Shown in pieces: positions 1-9,623 of a DNA stretch of 64,000 nucleotides. Under the pieces are notes generated by a model. It saw only the letters and a program-made list of their open reading frames with translations. It had not been told where the DNA came from and made no database searches. Position 1 is the first letter of the stretch. Each line of letters starts with the position of its first letter. The position numbers were made by a program, and so were the translations under genes. This DNA comes from Actinoplanes subtropicus (lineage in GTDB: Bacteria > Actinomycetota > Actinomycetes > Mycobacteriales > Micromonosporaceae). The stretch covers positions 177,178 through 241,177 of the forward strand of contig NZ_JOJL01000016.1 in assembly GCF_000721705.1 (NCBI RefSeq), read 5' to 3'.

Positions 1-1149
1 CTCATGCTGGTCTTCGCGATCAGCGGGTACCGCCAGGGCTTCGTCATCGGTGCGTTGTCCTTCGGCGGCTTCTTCAGCGGCGTGCTGATCGGCCTGCAGG
101 TGGGCCCCCTGATCGCCGACAACTTCACCGACCCGACCGCCCGGCTGGTGGTGTCGCTCGCCTCGATCTTCGCGCTCGCCGTGCTCGGCCAGACGCTGGC
201 CGGCTGGCTCGGCACCCACCTGCGCCGGCAGATCTCCAGCAAGCCGCTGCAGCGGGTCGACGACGCCGGCGGCGCGCTGATCTCGCTGGTCGCCGTGCTG
301 CTGGTGGCGTGGCTGATCGCGGTGCCGCTCGGCTCGACCCCGTTCGAGGGGCTCAACCGCGAGGTGCGCAGCAGCGCGATCCTCGGCGGCATCGACAGCC
401 TGATGCCGGAACAGGCGCAGGCGCTCTCCTCGGCGCTGCGCGACACGCTGGACACGAACGGCTTCCCCGATGTCTTCGGCGGCCTGGCGCCGACCCGCAC
501 CAAGGAGGTCGCGGCGCCCGACCCGGCGCTGAAGGGCTCGCAGATCGTGGCGAAGTCGAAAAGCTCGGTGATCAAGGTGCTGGGCACCGCGCCCAGCTGC
601 TCGCGGCGGATCGAGGGCTCCGGCTTCCCCTACGCCGACGAGCGGGTGATGACCAACGCGCACGTGGTGGCCGGCACCCGGAACGTGGCGGTCGAGGTCA
701 ACGGCAGTGAGTTGCAGGCCAAGGTCGTGGTGTACGACCCGGAGCGCGATCTGGCGGTGCTCTACGTGCCCGGCCTGCGCGCCCCGATCATGCCGTTCGC
801 CACGAAGCCGGCGGCGACCGGCGCGAGCGCGATCGTGCTGGGCTATCCGCAGGACGGGCCGTATGACGCCCAGTCCGCCCGGGTGAGCGACGTCAGCCGC
901 ATCACGGGCCCGGACATCTACGACTCCAACAACGTGACCCGCGAGATCTACACGATCCGCTCCCTGGTCCGCAGCGGCAACTCCGGCGGCCCCCTGATCA
1001 CCCCGACCGGCCAGGTGCTCGGCGTGATCTTCGCCGCCGCCGCCGACGACAAGAACACCGGCTTCGCCCTGACCGCAGCCGAGGCGGCCCCGGTGGCTCA
1101 GGAAGGCCTGACCCGAACCCGCGGCGTCTCCACGGCAGACTGCGCGTAA
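1..1149 (+). CDS. marP: MarP-like membrane-anchored serine protease (5' end outside window)
   Basis: Membrane-anchored trypsin-like protease of the CvpA-plus-protease type; in mycobacteria MarP acts in the periplasm in acid and oxidative stress resistance. The N-terminal half is a CvpA-like set of about four membrane segments, the C-terminal half a chymotrypsin-fold protease. Counting from the in-frame ATG at 4, the triad reads His220 (NAHVVAG), Asp249 (ERDLAV) and Ser327 (GNSGGP). Cys199 just before the protease domain and Cys380 at the extreme C-terminus sit where MarP has its regulatory disulfide. The frame is open to base 1 and the codon before the ATG is Leu, continuing the usual first helix, so the true start probably lies upstream and a few residues are missing. 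The next gene is convergent. Confidence 0.85.
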   Translation, partial: LMLVFAISGYRQGFVIGALSFGGFFSGVLIGLQVGPLIADNFTDPTARLVVSLASIFALAVLGQTLAGWLGTHLRRQISSKPLQRVDDAGGALISLVAVLLVAWLIAVPLGSTPFEGLNREVRSSAILGGIDSLMPEQAQALSSALRDTLDTNGFPDVFGGLAPTRTKEVAAPDPALKGSQIVAKSKSSVIKVLGTAPSCSRRIEGSGFPYADERVMTNAHVVAGTRNVAVEVNGSELQAKVVVYDPERDLAVLYVPGLRAPIMPFATKPAATGASAIVLGYPQDGPYDAQSARVSDVSRITGPDIYDSNNVTREIYTIRSLVRSGNSGGPLITPTGQVLGVIFAAAADDKNTGFALTAAEAAPVAQEGLTRTRGVSTADCA

Positions 1150-1297
1150 CCCGGTCCAAAAGAGCAAGATCAAATTCCCGCTACCGTACGGGACAGACAA
1201 GTCTCCGCTTTCCCAGCGACCTGGCTGCCGTCCCGGCCCCTGTGCCGCCCGCATCCGGGCTGTGCTGCAACTCGGGCGGGCCGAGCCAGGCGAAGGG

Positions 1298-3211
1298 TCA
1301 CCCTGCCTGCCGCCGCTCACCCTCACGGCAAGGTGTCGCGCGGCGAGCCCCGCGCGCGACGGCCGAGAGTGGCGGGCGCCGCGCGGCGGCTGGCGGCGGC
1401 GGGCGGCGGCGTGCGGCGGCGGGCGGCGGCGGGCGACGGCGGGCGGCGGCGGGCGGCGGGCGGCGGGCGTGCGGCGTGGCGGCGAGAGCGCGCGGTGGCC
1501 GAGAAGTGCCGCGTGGTGGGCGGCGGGCGTGCGGCGTGGCGGCGAGAGCGCGCGGTGGCCGAGAAGTGCGGCGTGGTGGTCGAGTGCGGCGAGCGAGTGT
1601 GGCGCGCGGCGAGCGAGTGTGGCGCGCGGCAAGCGAGTGTGGCGCGCGGCAAGCGAGTGTGGCGCGCGGCAAGCGAGTGTGGCGCGCGGCAAGCGAGTGT
1701 GGCGATGTCGTGTAGGCGAAGCGGCGGATGGTCAGTAGGGCTGCGGCGGCGGAGACCAGCAGCAGGCCGGCGGCCAGGAGCCAGGCGTGGCGGGTGGGCC
1801 TGGCGGTGATCGTGGTGGGGGAGGCGGCCTGGCCGGCGGCGGCGTGCTGGGTCGGGACCGAGGCGTCGTCGGGGGCGGACAGGGCCTGGCCGGGGGCGGG
1901 GGCCGAGCCGAAGCGGGCTACGCCGGGGGAGGGGGAGTCGTCGAGCGGGTTTTCGAAGACTGCCGGGACCGAGGCGGTCAGGGCGCCGGTGGGGTTGACC
2001 TCGCCGAAGCCGTAGGTGGCGTCGCGGCCGGGTGGGCCGCGGTCGGTGGCGGTGCGGATGATGCGGTTGATGACCTCGCCGGCCGGCATGGTGGGCCAGC
2101 GGGAACGGATCAGCGCCGCCGTGCCGCTCACCATCGGGGCCGCGAAGCTGGTGCCCTGGACCTTCCAGTAGCCGCCGCCGGCCTGCGCGCCGACCAACTG
2201 CGTGGCGGGCGCGGTCACCACCGTTTCCTTGCCGGTGATCGAGCCGGACCAGAGCTGGCTGCTGTCCTTTTCCATGCCGGCCACCGCGACCACGCCGGGC
2301 TCGCGCGCCGGATACCACACCTCGGTGTCCGGCGAGGCGCTCGTGTTGCCGGTGCAGGCGACCACCACCACGTCCTTGGCGAACGCGTAGTCGAGCGCCG
2401 CGGACAGGGTGGCGCTGAAGCCGTTGCCGCCGAGCGACAGGTTGATCACCCGGGCGCCGTGGTCGACCGCCCAGCGGACGCCCTTGGCCACGATGATCGC
2501 GTCGTTGTAGCGGTTCTCCTCGTCCAGTACGCGTACCGGAAGAATCTTGGCTTTGGGAGCCATGCCGATGATGCCGTTCGTGTCGTCGCCGCGACCCGCG
2601 ATGATCGCCGAGACGGTGGTGCCGTGGCCGACCAGGTCGGTGTCGCCGTCGCCCTTGGGGTCGACCAGGTCGACGCCGGGCAGCACCTGACCGACCAGGT
2701 CGGGGTGGGTGGCGTCGACGCCGGAGTCGATCACCGCGACCGTCACGCCGGCGCCGCTCGCATACGTCCAGGCGCCCTGGATGTTCAGCGTGCGCAGATA
2801 CCATTCGTCGTTGCGGACCTGGTCGCCGACCAACGGGTTGACCGGCTCGGCGAGCGGGCGCGGGACGGCCGACAGGGGGGCGGCGGTCACCGGGGCGGCC
2901 GGGACGACGAGCGCGACGACCCCGGCGAGCGCTGCCGAGGCAAGGCGCCGCCCGCTCAGCAACCCGCACCGCCAGAGCGAAGGCGCAGCGCGCCGCCGCG
3001 GCGAAGGCACAGCGCACCGCCGCAGCGAAGGCGCAGCGCACCGCCGCGGCGAAGGCGCAGCGCACCGCCGGGGCGAAGGCGCAGCGCACCGCCGGGGCGA
3101 AGGTAACGCGGACCACCAGGGCGCAGGAAACGCTCCCTGCCTGGGGACAGGCGGCATCGCGCCCGGGGGTGGGCGGTCGTGCTCGCGGCAGTCACGGGGT
3201 GCATCGCTCAT
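1298..3211 (-). CDS. mycP: Mycosin (MycP), type VII secretion subtilisin-like protease with repeat extensions
   Basis: S8 subtilisin-family mycosin, the membrane-tethered protease that belongs to ESX secretion complexes. The triad is Asp162 (VIDSG), His196 (GHGT) and Ser355 (GTSFAAP), with Asn289 as the oxyanion residue. A signal peptide lies at about 86-111 and a C-terminal membrane helix at about 476-495, where mycosins normally end. Here about 137 further Arg/Pro-rich residues follow, encoded by tandem DNA repeats, and about 85 residues precede the signal peptide, including an 8-residue repeat (RRCAAPSP). The start at 3211 has an AGGA four bases upstream; a TTG at 2962 would give a normal signal peptide and is an alternative. 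The gene lies 99 bp downstream of eccC on the same strand. Confidence 0.85.
   Translation of the reverse strand: MSDAPRDCREHDRPPPGAMPPVPRQGAFPAPWWSALPSPRRCAAPSPRRCAAPSPRRCAAPSLRRCAVPSPRRRAAPSLWRCGLLSGRRLASAALAGVVALVVPAAPVTAAPLSAVPRPLAEPVNPLVGDQVRNDEWYLRTLNIQGAWTYASGAGVTVAVIDSGVDATHPDLVGQVLPGVDLVDPKGDGDTDLVGHGTTVSAIIAGRGDDTNGIIGMAPKAKILPVRVLDEENRYNDAIIVAKGVRWAVDHGARVINLSLGGNGFSATLSAALDYAFAKDVVVVACTGNTSASPDTEVWYPAREPGVVAVAGMEKDSSQLWSGSITGKETVVTAPATQLVGAQAGGGYWKVQGTSFAAPMVSGTAALIRSRWPTMPAGEVINRIIRTATDRGPPGRDATYGFGEVNPTGALTASVPAVFENPLDDSPSPGVARFGSAPAPGQALSAPDDASVPTQHAAAGQAASPTTITARPTRHAWLLAAGLLLVSAAAALLTIRRFAYTTSPHSLAARHTRLPRATLACRAPHSLAARHTRSPRATLARRTRPPRRTSRPPRALAATPHARRPPRGTSRPPRALAATPHARRPPPAAARRRPPPPAAARRRPPPPAAARRPPLSAVARGARRATPCREGERRQAG
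1377..1470. repeat. GGCGGC/GGGCGGC low-complexity tract
   Basis: Imperfect tandem G/C-only units (GGCGGC, GGGCGGC, GCGGCGG) inside the 3' end of the mycosin reading frame. They encode Arg/Pro/Ala-rich sequence on the minus strand. Confidence 0.8.
1458..1577. repeat. 60-bp direct repeat, 2 copies
   Basis: Two adjacent 60-bp copies (1458-1517 and 1518-1577) differing at very few positions. They lie in the mycosin C-terminal tail; 60 bp keeps the frame, so each adds a 20-residue block. Confidence 0.85.
1591..1703. repeat. 20-bp tandem repeat, about 5.7 copies
   Basis: Unit gagcgagtgtggcgcgcggc, with later copies beginning aagcg. Because 20 is not a multiple of 3, each copy shifts frame and three copies make a 20-residue protein repeat. 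The tract lies just after the last membrane helix of the mycosin. Confidence 0.9.
2977..3103. repeat. 24-bp tandem repeat, 5 copies plus partial
   Basis: Units beginning gcgaaggcgcagcgcaccgc repeat every 24 bp at 2977, 3001, 3025, 3049 and 3073, with a degenerate copy at 3097. Each encodes eight residues (RRCAAPSP type) ahead of the mycosin signal peptide. Confidence 0.9.
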
Positions 3212-3310
3212 CCGATCCTGAACGGTCGATGCAGATTACTCCGAAACGGCGCGATATTGCTGGGGTTGGTCGATGCTTATCGCACCGGGAGTCTGTCAAT
3301 TCGGGGGGTT

Positions 3311-6300
3311 TCACGCATACGGCGGCTGATGTGCCAGCTGGACGAGCCGGACGCCCTCACGGCGGGTGAGCAGGCGGCCACGTCCCGGCGGCATCAGCGT
3401 CGGCTTGACCGCACCGATCAAAGCGCCCTCATCGGACGGACCGGACATCACCAGGCCGGGCACCGACAGCTCGCGGAGCCGCTGGATCACCGGCTCGTAC
3501 AGCGCCCGGCTCGCGCCGCCGGCCCGCCGGGTGAGTACCAGGTGCAGGCCGACGTCGCGGGCCTGCGGCAGGTATTCGAGCAGCGGGGTCAGCGGGTTGG
3601 TCGGGCCGGCCACCACCAGGTCGTAGTCGTCGACCAGGACGAACAGCTCCGGGCCGGTCCACCAGGACCGGTCGCGCAGCTGCTGGGCGGTGACATCCGG
3701 GCCGGGCAGGCGGCGTTCCATGTAGCCGGCCACCGACTGCATCAGCTCCAGCGTCTTCTGCGCCTGGATCCCGTACCCGATGCGGTGTTCCGATTCGGGC
3801 AGGTCCATCAGGCTGCGCCGGTAGTCGACCAGGATGATCCGGGCCTCCTCCGGCGTGAACCGGCGGACCACCGAGGTCGCCAGCGCCCGCAGGAACGAGC
3901 TCTTGCCGCACTCCGCGTCGCCGAACAGCAGGAAGTGCGGGTCCGAGGCGAAGTCGATCTCGACCTGCTGCAGGTCGGCCTCCGAGATGCCGATCGGCAG
4001 CCGCAGCCCGGAGCTGCGATCAAGGTCCATTTCGGAGTACGGGACGGACGAGGGCAGCATCCGCACGCGCGGGGCGAGCGGGCCGTGCCAGTTGGTGGCG
4101 ACCGCCTTGACCAGCGCGTTCGTGTCGGCCATGGTGGCCAGTTCCGGACGTACGGTCAGGAAATGCAGGAATTTGGCCTTGTCGGTCGGGTGCTCGACGA
4201 TGCCGCGGCCGGGCTTCTCCGGCACGCTCATCGCGGCCCGCCGGTTGATCACCGAGTCGCTCGGGTCGCCCAGCCGCAGCTCCAGCCGGGAGCCGAACAG
4301 GTCGCGGATCGCCGGCCGGAAATCCATCCAACGCGAGCTGGAGGCGACCACGTGGATGCCGTAGGACAGACCCCGGGTGGCGATGTCGGTGATCACCGGC
4401 TCGAGCTCCTCGTACTCCTTGCGGAGCGTGGACCAGCCGTCCACCACGAGGAACACGTCGCCGAACGGATCCGCGTCGGCGCCCGTGCCCGCCTTGTTGG
4501 CCCGGCGCCGCCGGTAGGACGCCATCGAGTCGATGCCCATCGCCGCGAACCGGGACTCGCGCTCGGTGAGCAGGGTCTGGATCTCGCCGACCGTACGCCG
4601 GACGCCGACCGTGTCGAGCCGGCCGGAGACCCCGCCCACGTGCGGCAGGTCGCGGACCGTGGTGAGCGAGCCGCCGCCGAAGTCGAGGCAGTAGACCTGC
4701 ACCTCGGCCGGGGTGTGGGTGAGCGCGAGCCCGCAGATCATCGAGCGCAGCGCGGTCGACTTGCCGGAGAGCGTCGAGCCGACGAGCGCGACGTGCCCGG
4801 CCGCGCCGGCCAGTTGTAGCCACATCACGTCGCGCAGCTGCTCGCGCGGCTTGTCGATGACCGCGATCGGCACCTGCAGCGCGCCGTGCAGCTCGGGGTT
4901 GGCGAAGGCGAGGCCGCGCGTCGGGTCGGCGACCACCGGGCCGAGCAGCTCGTCGAGCGCCGGCGACTGGTTGAGCGGCGGCAGCCAGACCTGGTGGGCC
5001 GGCGGCCCCTGGCCGTTGAGCCGGTCGACCATCACGTCCAGCACGCTCTCGCCGGCGGGAATCTCTTCCGGCTTGGCCTCCACCGGCTTGACCGGTTTGG
5101 GGGCGGGGATGTAGCGCGTCGAGTACTCGAGGACCTGGGGGACGGCGGTCGCGCCACCGGCCGCTGCCCGGGCGCCGGCCTTGCGCAGCGGGCCCGACAC
5201 GTACGCGGCCTTGAATCGCAGCAGCGGCTCGGTGCCGAACTTCAGGTAGCCGTGGCCGGGCGAGCGGGGCAGCTCGTAGGCGTCCGGCACGCCGAGCACG
5301 GCCCTCGATTCCAGCGCCGAGAAGGTTCGCAGGCCGATCCGGTACGACAGGTGCGTGTCCAGGCCGCGCAGCCGGCCCTCCTCGAGCCGCTGACTGGCCA
5401 GCAGCAGGTGCACGCCGAGCGACCGGCCCAACCGTCCGATCTGGACGAACAGGTCGATGAAGTCCGGCTTCGCGCTGAGCAGCTCGGAGAACTCGTCGCA
5501 GATGACCAGCAGCGACGGCAGCGGGGGCAGCGCCGCGCCACCCGCCCGGGCCTTCTCGTAGTCGCGCAGGCTGGCGTAGTTGCCCGCCTTCCGCAGCAGC
5601 TCCTGGCGGCGGATCATCTCGCCGTCGATCGCGTCCACCATGCGGTCGACCAGCACCAGCTCGTCGGCCAGGTTGGTGATCACTGCGGCGGTGTGCGGCA
5701 GCCGGTCGAGCGACGAGAAGGTCGCGCCACCCTTGAAGTCGATCAGTACGAAGTTCAGCGTCTCGGACGAATGGGTCGCGGCCAGCGCCATCACCAGCGT
5801 ACGCAGCAGTTCCGACTTACCCGAGCCGGTGGCGCCGATCAGCAGGCCGTGCGGGCCCATGCCGTCCTGCGCCGACTCCTTGAGGTCGAGCTCGATCGCG
5901 CTGCCGTCGGCGCCCAGGCCGATCGGCACGCGCAGCTTGTCGCGGTTCGGCCGGGGCGTCCAGCTCTGCGCGACGCTGAACGTCTCCGGGTCGCCCAGCC
6001 CGAGCAGCTCGGCCAGGCCCATCTCGGTGGCCAGCGGGGTGTCCGACGACTTCGACATCGCGGCCAGCCGCAGCGGGGACAGCCGGCGGGCCACCGCCTC
6101 GGCCTGCTCGACGCTCAACTGGTCGGGCGTGCCCACCTCGGCCTCGTGATCCATCGAGTACGTGTTCAGCACCCGCCGGCTGCCCACGTGCGCGGCCTCG
6201 AGCACCAGCAGCGACCGGTCCAGCATGCGCGGCGGCAACTCGTCGAGGTCGAGCACGGTGACCCCGTCGATGCCGTCGTCGAGCTGGGTGGCGCCCTTGA

Positions 6301-7279
6301 GATTGATGCCGTCCAGCACGATCACCACGTGCGGCGCGTGACCGCCGGAGCCGCCGCCGAACCGCGGCCGGTTGCCGATCACGTCCTCGAGCAGGCGTTC
6401 CAGGTCGGGCCCGGTGCTCGCGACCAGCCGGACGTGGCCCAGCGCGTCGGTCCGCGACGGATGCAGGTTGTGCGGGAGCCACTTGACCCACTCCCACTCG
6501 GCCCGGCGCTCCGGGCCGGCGCAGATTGCGACGATCATGTCGTCCGGCGCGTGGAACGTGGCGAGCTGGCAGATCACCGCCCGGGTCAGCGAGCGGGCGT
6601 CCTGCTCGCCGGTAGGCCCGGCGCCGCGCAGGAAGACCCGGGCGAAGCCGCGCAGCGACGCCGCCACCGGCAGGTCGGGAACCACCGAATACGCGTCGAG
6701 GAAGCGTCGCAGCGCGCCCGCGGTCATCGGCTCGAGCTCGTCCAGCGGCCGGGTCTCCGGCGGGATCAGCGGGGTGGCCAGGGTCTGTGGGCCGACCGCG
6801 AGCCGCACCACCCCGAAATCCGGGTCGGCCGGGCGGCGCTCCCACACCCGGTAGCTGCCCGCGGTCGACCAGAGCTGGTGCGGGTCGGGGTGCCGGTAGA
6901 GCATGCCGACGCGCTGCCGGGTCGCCGTCTCGCGCACCCGTCGGCGCAGGCCGGCCAGGTGCCGCAGGTACTCCCGGCGGGCGGCCATCATCTCCGCCTT
7001 CTTGGGCGAGCCGCTGGCGCCGAAGCTGGTGGTGAGCATCGCGATCGAGGACACGCCGAAGAGGCCGCCGACGACGTACCCGTACGGCCCGCTGCGGCCC
7101 TGGCCCATCATCATCGCCATCGCCACCGAGCCACCGAGCATGGGCAGCGCCATCATCGCCTGCTGCCAGCGCCCGCCGGTCGTCTGCGGGATCTCCGGAG
7201 GAGGCTCGACGGCGATCTCTCCAGTCGGGATCTCCGGCGCCGCACGGCGCGCCGACCGCTTGATCACCACCGTGCTCAT
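3311..7279 (-). CDS. eccC: EccC, type VII secretion FtsK/SpoIIIE-type ATPase
   Basis: Motor ATPase of an ESX secretion system; in ESX systems EccC binds the C-terminal signal of WXG100 substrates at the membrane. It is 1322 residues in single-chain form. Two N-terminal membrane helices (about 40-85) precede three P-loop domains with lysines at about 488 (GATGSGKS), 840 (STLSGKS) and 1126 (DAECGKS). Their Walker B strands read VICDEF, LVVDGW and VLVDDY. The third Walker A is off consensus, as is common for the distal ATPases. I chose the ATG at 7279 (MSTVVIKRS), the usual EccC start, over an ATG 24 bp upstream. It is transcribed toward mycP and divergent from eccD. No eccB, eccE or esxAB pair is in the window, so the rest of the system must be elsewhere. 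Confidence 0.93.
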   Translation of the reverse strand: MSTVVIKRSARRAAPEIPTGEIAVEPPPEIPQTTGGRWQQAMMALPMLGGSVAMAMMMGQGRSGPYGYVVGGLFGVSSIAMLTTSFGASGSPKKAEMMAARREYLRHLAGLRRRVRETATRQRVGMLYRHPDPHQLWSTAGSYRVWERRPADPDFGVVRLAVGPQTLATPLIPPETRPLDELEPMTAGALRRFLDAYSVVPDLPVAASLRGFARVFLRGAGPTGEQDARSLTRAVICQLATFHAPDDMIVAICAGPERRAEWEWVKWLPHNLHPSRTDALGHVRLVASTGPDLERLLEDVIGNRPRFGGGSGGHAPHVVIVLDGINLKGATQLDDGIDGVTVLDLDELPPRMLDRSLLVLEAAHVGSRRVLNTYSMDHEAEVGTPDQLSVEQAEAVARRLSPLRLAAMSKSSDTPLATEMGLAELLGLGDPETFSVAQSWTPRPNRDKLRVPIGLGADGSAIELDLKESAQDGMGPHGLLIGATGSGKSELLRTLVMALAATHSSETLNFVLIDFKGGATFSSLDRLPHTAAVITNLADELVLVDRMVDAIDGEMIRRQELLRKAGNYASLRDYEKARAGGAALPPLPSLLVICDEFSELLSAKPDFIDLFVQIGRLGRSLGVHLLLASQRLEEGRLRGLDTHLSYRIGLRTFSALESRAVLGVPDAYELPRSPGHGYLKFGTEPLLRFKAAYVSGPLRKAGARAAAGGATAVPQVLEYSTRYIPAPKPVKPVEAKPEEIPAGESVLDVMVDRLNGQGPPAHQVWLPPLNQSPALDELLGPVVADPTRGLAFANPELHGALQVPIAVIDKPREQLRDVMWLQLAGAAGHVALVGSTLSGKSTALRSMICGLALTHTPAEVQVYCLDFGGGSLTTVRDLPHVGGVSGRLDTVGVRRTVGEIQTLLTERESRFAAMGIDSMASYRRRRANKAGTGADADPFGDVFLVVDGWSTLRKEYEELEPVITDIATRGLSYGIHVVASSSRWMDFRPAIRDLFGSRLELRLGDPSDSVINRRAAMSVPEKPGRGIVEHPTDKAKFLHFLTVRPELATMADTNALVKAVATNWHGPLAPRVRMLPSSVPYSEMDLDRSSGLRLPIGISEADLQQVEIDFASDPHFLLFGDAECGKSSFLRALATSVVRRFTPEEARIILVDYRRSLMDLPESEHRIGYGIQAQKTLELMQSVAGYMERRLPGPDVTAQQLRDRSWWTGPELFVLVDDYDLVVAGPTNPLTPLLEYLPQARDVGLHLVLTRRAGGASRALYEPVIQRLRELSVPGLVMSGPSDEGALIGAVKPTLMPPGRGRLLTRREGVRLVQLAHQPPYA

Positions 7280-7419
7280 GCCAGGTTTGTCCCCTTCGTC
7301 CACAAGGGTGTGTGGTCACCCCCCGTGCGCGCGCCGTTAACCGGACATCGCGACGGCCCCATGGTAGGTAAAGTGCGGACCGTTCCGCAGCCTCACCACC
7401 GTCGATAGGAAAAGAAGGC
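7280..7419. promoter_or_regulatory. Divergent eccC/eccD control region
   Basis: This 140-bp spacer between the divergent eccC and eccD starts must hold both promoters. I could not assign -35/-10 boxes with confidence. A purine-rich stretch (aaaagaagg) lies just before the eccD ATG. Confidence 0.4.
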
Positions 7420-8847
7420 ATGAGCGTCGGCCTCGCCCGGGTCACGATCAGCGCTCCGAGCAGGCGCGTCGATGTCGCCCTGCCCGAGCACGTGCCGCTC
7501 GCCGAGTTGCTGCCCGAGGTGCTCCGGCATGCCGGCGAGGGCCTGGCCGACGACGGCGAAAAACATGGTGGGTGGGTGCTCCGGCGGACCGATGGCGCCG
7601 CGCTGGCGACCTCGCAAGGTCTTTACCCGCAGGGCGTACGGGACGGGGAAGTGCTGCACCTGGTCCCCGCGCACAACGCGTGGCCCGAGCTCGAATACGA
7701 CGACGTCGTCGAAGCGATCGCCGAGGGCGCCCGCCGCCGGGGCAGCGCGTGGACGGCCTCCTCCACCCGGACGGCGACGCTGGCCGCGGCCGGGGTGCTG
7801 CTGGGCGTCGGCCTGATCGCGACCATGCTGGTCGGCCCGGCCTGGAACGCCGCGGCGTACGTGTCGCTGGCCGTCGCGATCGTGCTCGCGTTCGCCGGCG
7901 TCACCGCGTCACGGGCCTACAACGACGGGCGGGCGGGGGCGGCGTTCGGCGCGTACGCGATGCCCTATGCCTTTGCCGGCGGCGCCCTGCTGGTCGCGTC
8001 GATCGACCGGGTCGGCGTGCTCGCGCCCCTGCCCTGGCTCGGCGGTTCGGAGCTGCTGGCCGGCTCGGTGGCGCTGCTGATCGTGGCGGTGCTCGGCGGG
8101 GTCGGCGTGGCCGCGTCGCTGCGGTTGTTCACCGGCGGCGTGGTGGTCGGCCTGCTCGGCGCGGTGTCCGCGGTGGTGAGCATGTTCACCACGGCCGCGG
8201 GCGCGGCGGCGGTGCTGATCTCGGTGCTGGTCTGCGGGATCGGGGCGCTGCCGCTGCTGGCGATCCGGTTCGGCAAGATGCCGACGCCGCCGGTCACGCT
8301 GCCGACTGGCACCGACGGGTCGGCCGGCTTCACCGCCGGGTCGGTGCTCGACTCGGCCCGCGAGCGGCCCGACCGTGAGGTGGTCTTCGCGGCGGTCACC
8401 CGTACCGAGGAACTGCTGGCCGGCATGCTGCTCGGGCACGCGGTGCTGGCGGCGGGGGCGTTCGTGGTGCTGGCGGCCTCCGGGTCGCTCTCCTCGCGCC
8501 TCCTGCTGGCGGTCTCGGCCACCTCGCTGCTGCTGCGCTCCCGGCTGTTCGTGACCCTGCGGCAGCGGGTGCCGCTGGTGGTCGGCGGCCTGGTCGGGGT
8601 CTTCGCGTTCGGGGTCGGCCTGCTGCGCTCGGCCAGCGCGCTTCTGCTGCTGGTGCTGGTCGCCGCGGCGCTGCTGCTGGCGATCGTGACCGTGGTCGCG
8701 GGGGCTACCTACTCCACCCGGCCGCCGTCGCCCTACCTGGGCCGGGCCGCCGATCTCGTGGACACCCTGGTCGTCGTCTCGGTGATCCCGGTGGCCTGCG
8801 CGGTGGTCGGGCTCTACGACGCCGTCGGCAACATTTCGCTGGGATAG
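7420..8847 (+). CDS. eccD: EccD, type VII secretion integral membrane protein
   Basis: Polytopic core of the ESX membrane channel. The first roughly 90 residues are a ubiquitin-like (YukD-type) cytoplasmic domain with a typical start (MSVGLARVTISAPSRR). From about residue 110 there are around eleven closely spaced hydrophobic helices rich in Leu/Val/Ala, broken by a cytoplasmic loop near 285-320. The length of 475 residues is normal for the family. It is divergent from eccC and ends at a strong bidirectional hairpin before ppa. The single EccD with EccC and MycP marks this as a standard actinobacterial ESX locus, although the genes are split over two strands. Confidence 0.92.
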   Translation: MSVGLARVTISAPSRRVDVALPEHVPLAELLPEVLRHAGEGLADDGEKHGGWVLRRTDGAALATSQGLYPQGVRDGEVLHLVPAHNAWPELEYDDVVEAIAEGARRRGSAWTASSTRTATLAAAGVLLGVGLIATMLVGPAWNAAAYVSLAVAIVLAFAGVTASRAYNDGRAGAAFGAYAMPYAFAGGALLVASIDRVGVLAPLPWLGGSELLAGSVALLIVAVLGGVGVAASLRLFTGGVVVGLLGAVSAVVSMFTTAAGAAAVLISVLVCGIGALPLLAIRFGKMPTPPVTLPTGTDGSAGFTAGSVLDSARERPDREVVFAAVTRTEELLAGMLLGHAVLAAGAFVVLAASGSLSSRLLLAVSATSLLLRSRLFVTLRQRVPLVVGGLVGVFAFGVGLLRSASALLLLVLVAAALLLAIVTVVAGATYSTRPPSPYLGRAADLVDTLVVVSVIPVACAVVGLYDAVGNISLG

Positions 8848-8856
8848 AAAATGTCA

Positions 8857-8900
8857 CGGCCTCCGAACCGCGGCGGGGTCGTGCCGCGGCCCGGAGGCCG
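8857..8900. terminator. Bidirectional terminator between eccD and ppa
   Basis: Inverted repeat in two stacked stems: CGGCCTCCG (8857-8865) with CGGAGGCCG (8892-8900), and CCGCGGC (8868-8874) with GCCGCGG (8883-8889) around an 8-nt loop. It lies between convergent genes. Confidence 0.75.
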
Positions 8901-8965
8901 GATCGTGGCTGGTGCTGGGTGGGCTGGCCACTGACGAAACAGCTGCTGCCGGCCGGCGTGGCCGG

Positions 8966-9472
8966 TCAGTGGTGCTCGGCGCCCTCGGCCTCGGCGACCT
9001 CGGCGCGCTTGAACGACGCGCGGATCTCCTCCTCGGCGTCGACGCGACCGACCCAGGTGGCGCCCTCGACCGACTTGCCGGGCTCGAGGTCCTTGTAGAC
9101 GGTGAAGAAGTGCTGGATCTCCATCCGGTCGAACTCGCCCAGGTGGTGGATGTCGCGCAGGTGCTCCTGCCGCGGGTCCTCGTAGGGAACGCACAGGACC
9201 TTGTCGTCGCGGCCCTTCTCGTCGCTCATCCGGAACATGCCGATCGCGCGGGACCGGATCAGGCAGCCCGGGAACGTCGGCTCCTGCACCAGGACCAGGG
9301 CGTCCAGCGGGTCGCCATCCTGACCGAGGGTGCCCTCGATGAAGCCGTAATCCGCCGGATACTGCGTAGCGGTGAACAGGGTCCGGTCGAGACGGATGCG
9401 GCCCGTCTTGTGGTCGACCTCGTACTTGTTTCGCTGGCCCTTGGGGATCTCAACCAGAACGTCGAAATCCAT
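8966..9472 (-). CDS. ppa: Inorganic pyrophosphatase, family I
   Basis: Soluble Mg-dependent pyrophosphatase, which hydrolyses PPi from biosynthetic reactions. The 168-residue protein has the family I signature DGDPLD at 52-57 and the substrate-binding [11 protein letters not shown] segment near 35-45. The length matches bacterial hexameric PPases. The ATG start ([12 protein letters not shown]) is typical. It is divergent from dacB, about 150 bp away, and convergent with eccD. Nothing is unusual apart from a short acidic, His-ending C-terminus. Confidence 0.95.
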   Translation of the reverse strand: MDFDVLVEIPKGQRNKYEVDHKTGRIRLDRTLFTATQYPADYGFIEGTLGQDGDPLDALVLVQEPTFPGCLIRSRAIGMFRMSDEKGRDDKVLCVPYEDPRQEHLRDIHHLGEFDRMEIQHFFTVYKDLEPGKSVEGATWVGRVDAEEEIRASFKRAEVAEAEGAEHH

Positions 9473-9623
9473 AGTTTTGCTCCCTTGACTCGCCCACCGA
9501 AAATGCCGGTCACGACGGGCGGGAACCGAGGCCGAAGATCAGTGCCCACTGGATCCGCGCGCAACGATGTGCCGGATGTCGCTAGTCTCCCCTAAGTCTG
9601 GCGCAGCGGGCGAGGAGGGGCGC

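Noticed and set aside
3212..3310. Small gene between eccC and mycP
   Set aside because: Only 99 bp, no ribosome site with a sensible reading frame.
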